From NCBI GenBank assembly GCA_035548375.1, contig DASZTG010000036.1, positions 1-64,000 on the forward strand: a DNA stretch of 64,000 bases, in the 5' to 3' direction. The notes beneath the pieces are model-generated. The model saw nothing but the letters and a program-made list of their open reading frames with translations, was not told the origin of the DNA and did no database searches. Shown here one piece after another: positions 25,107-32,034 of this stretch. Each line of letters begins with the position of its first letter. Within the stretch, counting starts at the first letter, position 1. The position numbers and the translations under genes were made by a program. Source of the stretch: JACQAP01 sp035548375 (GTDB lineage Bacteria > Pseudomonadota > Gammaproteobacteria > Burkholderiales > JACQAP01).

Positions 25107-25844
25107 TCAATCCGCGAAGTAGCGCGACGTGTTCACGAAGGCGCGCTGGTTCTCGCCGCGGAAATTGCGGCAGTAGTCGTCTTCCGGAGCGATTCCCGCA
25201 CGCCATGCCGTCATGCGCACCGGGCCGGGCGCGTACGATGGCGCCGGATCGAGCGGATGCGGGCAGCTCGACAGCGCGAGCAGCACGTCCATGTCGAAAC
25301 GCAAGTCGACGTGCCGGCCGGGTTTGCCATCGGCAACAAATACGAGATTGCCGTCAAGGTCGGCCGTGATCTTGCTGAACAGGTTCACGTTCGCGTGCAG
25401 GTCGCGCTTGCCCAGGCCCCAGCGGCCCATTTCCTTGAGCAGCCCCTCCTTGCCGCTGCGCTGCATGGCATTGCGATGCTCCTGGAAGCGCCTGGTGCCG
25501 AAGCGCTCGAGCATCAGCGCGTCGTCCATGACCCCGCATACCGTGTCGTGCCACCCGGCGCTGTCTTCTACGATGGAGAACATCACCCGCCCCATGTCGG
25601 AGAATCCGCAGTTGCCGCGCGTGAGATAAGCGGTGTGCTGCGCCTTCAGCGTATCGGGCATGTTGTAGCGCTCGGACCTTTCCTCGAAATTCCAGAACAG
25701 CACCGCGACGTTCGCGCCGCCCTCGATGTCGGTGAATCGCATTGCGGTCCCGCGGCGCATGACACCAGACCAATGCATGCCGCCTGGCAAGGTTTCCTCC
25801 CACAGCACCGGGCCCGCCGGTACGTCACTTGCCAATCCTTGCAT
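25107..25844 (-). CDS. urea carboxylase-associated protein UAAP1 (carboxyguanidine deiminase subunit)
   Basis: This 245-aa protein matches UAAP1: EETLPGGMHWSGVMRRGTAM, RYNMPDTLKAQHTAYLTRGN, CGFSDMGRVMFSIVEDSAGW, HDTVCGVMDD. It is homologous to UAAP2, and the two form the carboxyguanidine deiminase, a step between the carboxylase and allophanate hydrolase. The ATG at 25842-25844 has a good GAGGGG six bases upstream. The frame is open 47 codons further, but that stretch is the type-A inverted repeat and does not resemble the family. Length fits the family (about 245). Confidence 0.9.
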   Translation of the reverse strand: MQGLASDVPAGPVLWEETLPGGMHWSGVMRRGTAMRFTDIEGGANVAVLFWNFEERSERYNMPDTLKAQHTAYLTRGNCGFSDMGRVMFSIVEDSAGWHDTVCGVMDDALMLERFGTRRFQEHRNAMQRSGKEGLLKEMGRWGLGKRDLHANVNLFSKITADLDGNLVFVADGKPGRHVDLRFDMDVLLALSSCPHPLDPAPSYAPGPVRMTAWRAGIAPEDDYCRNFRGENQRAFVNTSRYFAD

Positions 25845-25874
25845 TACTTCCCCTCTAAAACCAAAGAAAAAATA

Positions 25875-26040
25875 TGAACCACAGAGAACACGGAGGGCAC
25901 GGAGAAAAGATCTGAGAGAAACATCCTGGGCGGACAACCCGATGTGCACAGCCAACTTGCCTCCGTACTCGCATTCCTCATCCACATGCTTTTCTTCGTT
26001 CGTGGTTTTCCTCCGTGCCCTCCGTGTTCTCCGTGGTTCA
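25875..26040. repeat. long inverted repeat, CCACGGAG type, between ABC ATPase and UAAP1
   Basis: The left arm (25875-25909) reads TGAACCACAGAGAACACGGA and on. The right arm (26008-26040) is its reverse complement with one or two mismatches over about 30 bases. A second partial CACGAA copy extends the right arm. The spacer is about 98 bases, has no gene and is unrelated to the other spacers. The right arm ends four bases from the ATPase stop. Confidence 0.85.
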
Positions 26041-26043
26041 TTC

Positions 26044-26913
26044 CTACGTTTTAAGCTGTCCGCAGAGCTTTTCGAGAAGCTCCAGATCGGTCTTCATGCC
26101 GGACGTCTCGCGGATGCGCTCGACGATTTCACGCTTGAGTTTGATGAATTCCGGCGAGAGCTTCATGTCCTGGTAGCGCGTGGCCGGCAGCGGCACGTCG
26201 TGGATGCTGTCGATGCGCCCCGGGCGCGGTGCCAGTACGACCACGCGCTGGCCAAGGTAGATGGCCTCTTCTACGTCGTGCGTGACGAACACGATCGTGG
26301 TCTTCTCCAGGTGGAAGACGTACTGGATCAAATCGTGCATGACCTCGCGCGTCTGCGCGTCGAGCGCGCCGAAAGGCTCATCCATCAGCAGGATCGGGGG
26401 CCGCGGCATCAGCGCGCGCGCGATCGCGACTCGCTGCTGCATGCCGCCGGACAATTGGTTCGGGAAGGCATTCGCGGCGGCCTGCAGCCCCATCAGGTTC
26501 AGCAATGCGTCGGCGCGCCCGGATGCGGCTTCGACTTCGGCCGATGTGAACTCGCCCTGGTTCGCCTTCAGCTTGCGGCTGAAGCGGATGTTTTCCATGA
26601 CCGTCAGCCAGGGGAACAGCGAATACTGCTGGAACACCATCGCGCGGTCCGCACCCGGCCCGGTGACGGCCTTGTCGTTCGCGATGATCTCGCCGCCGGT
26701 GTGGTACTCCAATCCCGCGATGATACGAAGCAGCGTCGACTTTCCGCAGCCAGATGCGCCCACCAGCGTGACGAAACTGTGCGCGCCGATATCGAGGTCG
26801 ATGTCCTTCAGCGCGACGGTGGCACCCGGACCCTCGCCGAAGATTTTCGACAGGCCGCGTATGGAAACTTTCGCGGCCCTGGTGGTGGCGCTCACGACTT
26901 CCGATACATCCAT
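26044..26913 (-). CDS. guanidine-operon ABC transporter ATPase (NitT/TauT-type)
   Basis: This 289-aa ATPase has Walker A GASGCGKSTL, Q-loop VFQQYSLFPW, signature LSGGMQQR, Walker B ILLMDEPFGALD and the H-loop THDVEEA. This is the SsuB/TauB/NrtD subfamily that serves nitrate, sulfonate and taurine importers and the guanidine importers of ykkC regulons. The start is the ATG at 26911-26913, overlapping the permease stop by 22 bases. The frame runs on 276 codons upstream, but that is permease sequence. It couples with the permease at 26.9-27.7 kb. Confidence 0.9.
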   Translation of the reverse strand: MDVSEVVSATTRAAKVSIRGLSKIFGEGPGATVALKDIDLDIGAHSFVTLVGASGCGKSTLLRIIAGLEYHTGGEIIANDKAVTGPGADRAMVFQQYSLFPWLTVMENIRFSRKLKANQGEFTSAEVEAASGRADALLNLMGLQAAANAFPNQLSGGMQQRVAIARALMPRPPILLMDEPFGALDAQTREVMHDLIQYVFHLEKTTIVFVTHDVEEAIYLGQRVVVLAPRPGRIDSIHDVPLPATRYQDMKLSPEFIKLKREIVERIRETSGMKTDLELLEKLCGQLKT

Positions 26914-27698
26914 GGGAACGCCTTGCGATGCGCCAGCCGGAAGATCTGGTCGGTGATCAACCCGATCAGCCCGATGATGATGATGCCGCCGAAAATCTTG
27001 TCGGTGTGCAGGAAGCGCTGCGCCTTCAGGATGGAATAGCCCAGCCCGGAATTCGCCGCGACCAGTTCGGCCACCACGAGATAGGTCCAGGCCCAGCCCA
27101 TGGTCACGCGCATGGTGTCGAGCAGCGCCGGCTTTGCCGATTGCAGCAACACGAGTTCCATGAGTTCCTTGCGGCTGGCCCCCATGGTCTGCGCCGCTTC
27201 CACTTGTGCGGCTGGCACGCGGCGCACGTCTTCCGCGACCATCAGGATCATCTGGAAGAAGGTACCGATGAAAATGATCGCGATCTTCGAGGACTCGTCG
27301 ATGCCGATCCACAGCATTACCAGCGGGATGAACGCGACCGCCGGCATGTAGCGGATGAAATCGGTCAAAGGCTCGAGCAAGGCTTGCACCGGCCGAAACG
27401 TGCCGATCATCAGGCCGATCGGCAATGCGATGACTGCCGACAGTGCCCATCCAGCCGTGACGCGATAAATGCTGATCAGCGTGTCGCCGACGAGATTTTC
27501 GGTCTCGAACCACGAGATCGCGCGCGACCATACCTGCGCCGGCCCGGGCATGAAGACCTTGGTGACGAGCCCGCTCGCGGACAACCCCCACCACGCGAGC
27601 AGCGGCACCAGCAGCCCGACTGCGGCGAGGATCCAGTAGGTGCGCTGGCCCATCGGGCCGCGCACGGACCACAGGCCGGGGCGCGCGCTCGCCGTCAT
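26892..27698 (-). CDS. guanidine-operon ABC transporter permease (NitT/TauT-type)
   Basis: This 268-aa inner-membrane protein has about six helices and the BPD_transp_1 EAA loop (VEAAQTMGASRKELMELVLL). Close relatives are SsuC/TauC and the permeases of urea/guanidine carboxylase operons. I chose the ATG at 27696-27698 (MTASARPGLW); there is no strong SD, and a TTG-initiated extension of 25 codons looks non-native. It is the first gene after the guanidine-I riboswitch, whose aptamer ends about 105 bases upstream. The binding protein that usually opens this operon type is absent. Confidence 0.88.
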   Translation of the reverse strand: MTASARPGLWSVRGPMGQRTYWILAAVGLLVPLLAWWGLSASGLVTKVFMPGPAQVWSRAISWFETENLVGDTLISIYRVTAGWALSAVIALPIGLMIGTFRPVQALLEPLTDFIRYMPAVAFIPLVMLWIGIDESSKIAIIFIGTFFQMILMVAEDVRRVPAAQVEAAQTMGASRKELMELVLLQSAKPALLDTMRVTMGWAWTYLVVAELVAANSGLGYSILKAQRFLHTDKIFGGIIIIGLIGLITDQIFRLAHRKAFPWMYRKS

Positions 27699-27802
27699 GG
27701 ACGCGAACTCGCGGCAAGCCTGCACAACTGGGAAGAAGCATTCACGGCATCGGTCTCCACGGTCGATCTGCAACGGCCAATGAGAGGACGAACCTTGCGC
27801 TC

Positions 27803-27898
27803 GGCCTCCCGGGCTTTTATCCCTCCGTGGAGCCCCGCGTCACCGCGGGACCGTCGGCTCTCGGACCAGCCAGCTCTTGCGAGCCCGGAACCCTAGCC
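27803..27898 (-). promoter_or_regulatory. guanidine-I (ykkC) riboswitch aptamer
   Basis: Read on the minus strand, the conserved blocks of the ykkC/guanidine-I aptamer appear in order: CTAGGGTTCCG (27896-27886), GGTCCGAGAG (27867-27858), then ACGG with GGGATAAAAGCCCGGGAG (about 27829-27806). The variable P2 helix between them is GC-rich (CCCGCGGTGACGCGGG). Guanidine binding normally switches expression on. The following 105 bases to the permease ATG contain a CGCGAGTTCGCG hairpin just before the start codon, a possible expression platform. The riboswitch identifies the downstream carboxylase operon as guanidine-responsive. Confidence 0.95.
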
Positions 27899-28169
27899 GA
27901 CAACGACAAGAAGCGCTGCGCGACGCTCCTCTCGCGGCATGGCTTTGCAAGCGGTGTGCCACCCGAGAATGCGGGCTCGCGCCCGTTTCAAACAAAGGTT
28001 TGGAGACGACGACGCCTTGTCGCGGAGCGCGACAAGGCTTTCATGCACCGGTGCGGTGCGAAGCGTCGAGATGGACGTTGCGCCTGCCGCGACAGCGGAC
28101 CCTCGAGGTGCGCTGCGCGATCAGGAGATTCGCGCGGCCTCGAAGATGGCCGCGCTCGATGTCAACGGG
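27899..28169. other. non-coding stretch upstream of the riboswitch
   Basis: There is no credible gene between the riboswitch and the LIV-type binding-protein gene. This region must hold the guanidine operon promoter on the minus strand, but I cannot pick one with confidence. It contains a perfect 10-bp inverted repeat, GCCTTGTCGC-GGAGC-GCGACAAGGC (28013-28037), followed by TTT on the plus strand. That could be a terminator remnant or a regulator site. Confidence 0.55.
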
Positions 28170-29408
28170 TCAGGGCCGCTCCATCTTGCAGTTCGTCGGC
28201 AGGATCGTGTCGTCGGTCTCGAAGCGCCCTTCGGTCTTCCAGCCGAATCCCGTGTTCTCGACGTCGTACTTGACGCCGGAGCCGCCGGCCTTCTGGAATG
28301 AAAAAGCGTACGCGGGATGCATGAGCTGGTGATCGTCCGGACGCATCCACTCCATGCCGGTGCCGGCGTCGTAGCGCATGTTCTCCAGCGCCTTTGCGAC
28401 GGCGACCGGATCGAGCGACTTGGCGGTGTCGACCGCCTTCGCCCACATTTCCACCGCGCTCTTGTGCGGCAGCATGTTCCACTCTTCCTTGTACTTGGCC
28501 TTGTAGCCGAGGTAGTACTTTTCCAGCTTGCCGTCGACGATGTTCGGATGCCAGGAGCTCACGTTGACGAGGTGTCCCTCGCCGGCATCCCCGATGGCCG
28601 TCGGCGTGCCGGTGAAATGCGCATTCAGCGTGTAGTAGAGCGTCGGCAAGCGCGAATCGTGGCTCGCGCGCATCATCAGCACGAGGTCTGGCCCCCAGTT
28701 GCTGGTGATCACGGCATCCGCCTCGGACGCGCGGATCTTGGCGATGTACGGCGAGAAGTCCTTGGTCTTTTGCAGCTGGATCAGGTCGTCGCCGACAATC
28801 TGGATGTCCGGCCTCAGCTTCGCGAGCAATTCGCGGGACAGCTTCTGCACCGCCTGGCCGTAAGCGTAGTCCTGGTTCAGCAGGTAGACCTTCTTGACGC
28901 TCTTTTGCGCGGCCACTTGCTTGATCAGCGCGTGCACTTTCATATCCGCGTGGATGTCGAAGCGGAAATGCCAGAAATTGCATTTCTCGTTGGTGAGTTC
29001 GGGCGTCTGGCCGCCGTAGTTCAGGAACAGGACGGCCTTGTCGGGATTGCGTGCGTTGTGTTTGGCGACCGCATCGGTCAGCGCGAGCACGACGTGCGAG
29101 CCGGTCGAGCCGAACATGAAGTGCAGGTCCTGGTCGGTGACGGCCTTGAAGGCGATCAACGCTTCCTGCGGGCTGCCCTTGGTGTCGAAAGTGACGATCT
29201 CGATCTTCCTGCCGCCGAGCACGCCGCCTTTCGCATTGACCTGGTCCACCGCCCATTGCACGTGGTTCGTCCACCACTGGCCGATGACGGCGGACGGGCT
29301 GCTGAGGGTATCGACCACGGCGATGCGCACCGGATCGGCGGCCAGCGCCGATTGCGAAAGCGCCGCGAGCAGCAGCGCACCCCATCCGACCAGCAATTTG
29401 CGAAACAT
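28170..29408 (-). CDS. LIV-type ABC substrate-binding protein (Peripla_BP_6)
   Basis: This 412-aa protein has a Sec signal (MFRKLLVGWGALLLAALSQS, cut near ALA-AD). The branched-chain amino acid binding fold follows: PVRIAVVDTLSSPSAVIGQW, VNAKGGVLGGRKIEIVTFDT, MFGSTGSHVVLALTDAVAKH, YGQAVQKLSRELLAKLRPDI. The ligand may be an amino acid, amide or aromatic acid. The ATG at 29406-29408 follows an AGGGGAGAG ribosome binding site; the 37-codon upstream extension is discarded. No livH/M/G/F partners lie nearby. It should not partner the NitT/TauT-type guanidine permease, which belongs to a different ABC class, although it precedes that operon on the same strand. Confidence 0.87.
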   Translation of the reverse strand: MFRKLLVGWGALLLAALSQSALAADPVRIAVVDTLSSPSAVIGQWWTNHVQWAVDQVNAKGGVLGGRKIEIVTFDTKGSPQEALIAFKAVTDQDLHFMFGSTGSHVVLALTDAVAKHNARNPDKAVLFLNYGGQTPELTNEKCNFWHFRFDIHADMKVHALIKQVAAQKSVKKVYLLNQDYAYGQAVQKLSRELLAKLRPDIQIVGDDLIQLQKTKDFSPYIAKIRASEADAVITSNWGPDLVLMMRASHDSRLPTLYYTLNAHFTGTPTAIGDAGEGHLVNVSSWHPNIVDGKLEKYYLGYKAKYKEEWNMLPHKSAVEMWAKAVDTAKSLDPVAVAKALENMRYDAGTGMEWMRPDDHQLMHPAYAFSFQKAGGSGVKYDVENTGFGWKTEGRFETDDTILPTNCKMERP

Positions 29409-29533
29409 GCTCTCCCCTTTGTTGTCGATTGTCGTTGTGGATTCGGCCCGCCGTTCGAGACCATGGGGGCGAGCGCAGTCTACGCCCTTGGCGGCCGCGG
29501 GCAAACGGGAATTCCTCATGGGAACGATCGAGC

Positions 29534-29555
29534 GGCGGAGCCGATCGGCTCCGCC
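29534..29555 (-). terminator. perfect 22-base palindrome downstream of the small lipoprotein
   Basis: GGCGGAGCCGAT and its complement form an 11-bp self-complementary stem just after the lipoprotein stop (29567). No T-run follows on the minus strand, so if it terminates transcription it does so without the classic U-tract. Confidence 0.4.
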
Positions 29556-29566
29556 CGGTCAACTGC

Positions 29567-29746
29567 CTATTTCTTGACCGCGTCCTTGATCTTGTCGCCG
29601 GCTTCTTCCATCTTGTCGCCTGCTTTCTTGGCGGCGTTGTCGATCTTCTCGCCGGCCTTCTCTGCCGGACCCTTTTCGCAGGCGGTGAGCCCCGCAAGCG
29701 CGAAACTCAGAAGTATGGCCGCTGCCAGACGCAAACTGGTATTCAT
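29567..29746 (-). CDS. tiny lipoprotein with 11-residue amphipathic repeats
   Basis: This 59-aa protein has a lipoprotein signal ending LAGLTAC-EKG (Cys23 lipidated). The rest is a run of 11-residue charged helical units: AEKAGEKIDNA, AKKAGDKMEEA, GDKIKDAVKK. This resembles LEA/apolipoprotein-like small bacterial lipoproteins that coat membranes, for which stress roles have been proposed. The ATG at 29744-29746 has AGGAG seven bases upstream; the longer frame is rejected. It is divergent from the DUF6607-like gene. Confidence 0.8.
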   Translation of the reverse strand: MNTSLRLAAAILLSFALAGLTACEKGPAEKAGEKIDNAAKKAGDKMEEAGDKIKDAVKK

Positions 29747-29914
29747 ATGCTTCTCCTCTCTTGATTGGCTTGGCGGTTTGCCGAAGGAATTTCGCAAACC
29801 TTACGTATGACCGTGCCGATCCGGCCAAAGTTGCATTTGTCATCGGCGACGGCTCGCCTGTAGCCCTTCCACCCATCCTCTAGAATGGCCCCCTCACCCC
29901 GCAGGAAACCCGCC

Positions 29915-31039
29915 ATGCGCCTCCTTCTGCTGCTCGTTGCCGCCCTGAACTGCGTGCCTGCCCTGGCCTACGATGCCGACTCGCCGGAATCCGCCGGCAC
30001 CGGGCGATACATCTTCGCGTGGCCGCTGGGCGAGGGCATGCTCAAGCCGCGCGGCGCCAGCACGAAGGGCACGGCCGTCACGCTCGATACCGAACCTTCG
30101 GCGCAATGGACCGCATTGCATGAAGCCGGGCTCGGCAATTTCGAGCGCGACCGGCGCGCGATCCTGGCGATGGCTGGTCCCTACCGCGTGAGCTTCGATT
30201 TCCTCGAGGTTGCGCGCTTCGATCCCGATCTCAAGGCGGACGCGCCCTACCAGAGCTGGGGAACGGAATACGTATTCGTGAGCGAGGACGCCGGAGACTT
30301 CATCGCGCTGCAGCACGTGCTCGTGATGCGCGTTCTGCAGAAAGACGGCAGCGAGAGCGAACCCTTCGTCACGCGCCACTGGCGCCAGGAATGGCGCTAC
30401 CAGGCGGATGCGGCGCTTGTATTCGAGGGTGCGAACGCCTGGACGCTCAGGAAAATTCCGGCGGAAATGCGGCAAGGCGCATGGGTACAATCGGTCTACC
30501 AGGTCGACGATTCGCCGCGCTATTCGGGCGTCGGCCGTTGGGTGCACTCGGACAGCTTCTCGAGCTGGATCAGCGACGAAACCTGGCGCCCGCTGCCGCG
30601 CCGCGAATGGAGCGTGCGCAAGGACTACCAGGTGCTGGTCGGCACGAATCGCCACACCATCGTCCCGACGGGCTGGCTGCAGGAGGAGAACAACCTCAAG
30701 CTGGTGCTGGACGATTCCGCGAGGCCGCGCGAAACGCTGCCCTGGCTCGCGCGCGAATATGGTGTGGCCCGCTACGAACGCATCAAGGACTACGACTTTT
30801 CGCCGGGCCAGGAATACTTCGAGAAGACGGAACCTTTCTGGGCGGAAGTCCGCGCCGCCTGGCGCAACGTCATCGAAGGCGGTGGCTTCATGCTGAAGAA
30901 ACCGGTGGACCAGGGCCAGCTGTTCGCACCCTTCTTCGAGTACGCGGAACGACTGGCCGATGGCGAGCCGTTCGTGGCGGAGGACGCGCGCGCGTTCATC
31001 CACAAGATCCTCGTGGAGAACTACCTGGCGGCGGGCTGA
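29915..31039 (+). CDS. exported DUF6607-like protein
   Basis: This 374-aa protein has a Sec signal peptide (MRLLLLLVAALNCVPALA). The mature part is rich in Trp, Tyr and Arg, with segments such as GRYIFAWPLGEGML, TRHWRQEWRYQ, YSGVGRWVHSDSFSSWISDE and YERIKDYDFSPGQEYF. I believe it is a DUF6607 protein, a periplasmic/secreted family of unknown function, but cannot confirm this without a search. The ATG at 29915 follows CAGGAAA. The convergent dehalogenase-like gene ends two bases downstream, leaving no room for a conventional terminator. Confidence 0.72.
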   Translation: MRLLLLLVAALNCVPALAYDADSPESAGTGRYIFAWPLGEGMLKPRGASTKGTAVTLDTEPSAQWTALHEAGLGNFERDRRAILAMAGPYRVSFDFLEVARFDPDLKADAPYQSWGTEYVFVSEDAGDFIALQHVLVMRVLQKDGSESEPFVTRHWRQEWRYQADAALVFEGANAWTLRKIPAEMRQGAWVQSVYQVDDSPRYSGVGRWVHSDSFSSWISDETWRPLPRREWSVRKDYQVLVGTNRHTIVPTGWLQEENNLKLVLDDSARPRETLPWLAREYGVARYERIKDYDFSPGQEYFEKTEPFWAEVRAAWRNVIEGGGFMLKKPVDQGQLFAPFFEYAERLADGEPFVAEDARAFIHKILVENYLAAG

Positions 31040-31040
31040 T

Positions 31041-31925
31041 TCAGATGGGCACGGCGCCGACGAAGCGCGCGATGATGCGCGCGGTGTCCTCCGGCATCTG
31101 GTCGATGAAGAAGTGCCCGCCAGGCAGAGATTCCACGGTCACGTTCGTGCAGCGCTTGCGCCACTCGGCGGCCAGGTCGAAATTCTTCGCCATGGTGCCG
31201 TTGGCGCCGTAGAACACCATCGTCGGGCAGGCCACTTTCGTGCCGACATCCGCGCCGTCGTGCTCCATGTCGATGGTGGCGGCGGCGCGATAGTCCGAGC
31301 ACGAACCGTGGATCATCTCCGGATTGCGCCAGCAGCGCCGGTAGTCCGCCATCATGTCCGCGTCGAAGTCCTCCACTTTCGTCGCACCCCAGCCGACCAG
31401 GCAGGTTTCGAAGAAGAAATCGGGATCGAGCCCGATCATGTGCTCCGGAAACGGCGTCGGCTGCGACAGGAAATACCAGTGCCAATACGTGCCGGCGATC
31501 TTGCGCGTGACGTCGTTGAACATCGCCCAGGTCGGAACGATGTCGAGCACCGAGAGCGATGCGACGGCCTGCGGATGATCCAGCGCCATGCGGTGGGCCG
31601 TGCGGCCGCCGCGATCGTGGCCGACGACATGGAATCGCTCGAAGCCGAGTTTGCGCATGACCGCAACCTGGTCTGCGGCCATCGCCCGGAATGCGTAGTT
31701 GCCGTTGTCCGGCGCGCACTTCGGCTTGGAAGAGTCGCCGTAGCCGCGCAGGTCGGCACAGACCACCGTGAACTTGCCGGCCAGTATTGGCGCGGTCTTC
31801 GCCCACATCGCCAGGTTTTGCGGATAGCCGTGCAGCAGCAGCAGCGGCGGGCCGTTGCCTGCCGTCACGCAGTGGATCGTGGCTTCGCCGGTATCGATGC
31901 GGTGGCGCTGGAATCCTTCGAACAT
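31041..31925 (-). CDS. fluoroacetate dehalogenase-like alpha/beta hydrolase
   Basis: This 294-aa alpha/beta hydrolase has an Asp nucleophile: Asp104 in VVGHDRGGRTAH, with Arg105 and Arg108 following. Asp128 is the charge-relay acid and His271 (PGGHFFID) the general base. His149-Trp150 (TYWHWYFLSQP) and Tyr212 (DYRAAATIDMEHD) match the fluoride-binding trio of fluoroacetate dehalogenases. Arg105 and Arg108 match their carboxylate clamp. The oxyanion motif is HGYPQ. The family cleaves haloacetates or, without these residues, epoxides. It is divergent from an amidase gene, with a 109-base gap. The specificity assignment is motif-based. Confidence 0.83.
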   Translation of the reverse strand: MFEGFQRHRIDTGEATIHCVTAGNGPPLLLLHGYPQNLAMWAKTAPILAGKFTVVCADLRGYGDSSKPKCAPDNGNYAFRAMAADQVAVMRKLGFERFHVVGHDRGGRTAHRMALDHPQAVASLSVLDIVPTWAMFNDVTRKIAGTYWHWYFLSQPTPFPEHMIGLDPDFFFETCLVGWGATKVEDFDADMMADYRRCWRNPEMIHGSCSDYRAAATIDMEHDGADVGTKVACPTMVFYGANGTMAKNFDLAAEWRKRCTNVTVESLPGGHFFIDQMPEDTARIIARFVGAVPI

Positions 31926-32034
31926 GGATGACCTCTCGTGTTGCCGGGATTATGCAACAGCGCCGGGGGATTCGCGCTGTACGTTGCCGGCTTCGCGTGA
32001 TACGGTTCGGGCCCGGTTGCCAGAAGGAAATGAA

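Noticed and set aside
26914..27741. N-terminal extension that would fuse another domain to the ABC ATPase (565-aa frame)
   Set aside because: The extension reads the permease gene in another frame. The true ATPase starts at 26913, overlapping the permease stop.
28170..29408. The binding protein as the missing guanidine-operon binding component
   Set aside because: It is a LIV-type (Peripla_BP_6) protein, a different ABC class from the NitT/TauT-type permease and ATPase, and it lies upstream of the riboswitch rather than under it.
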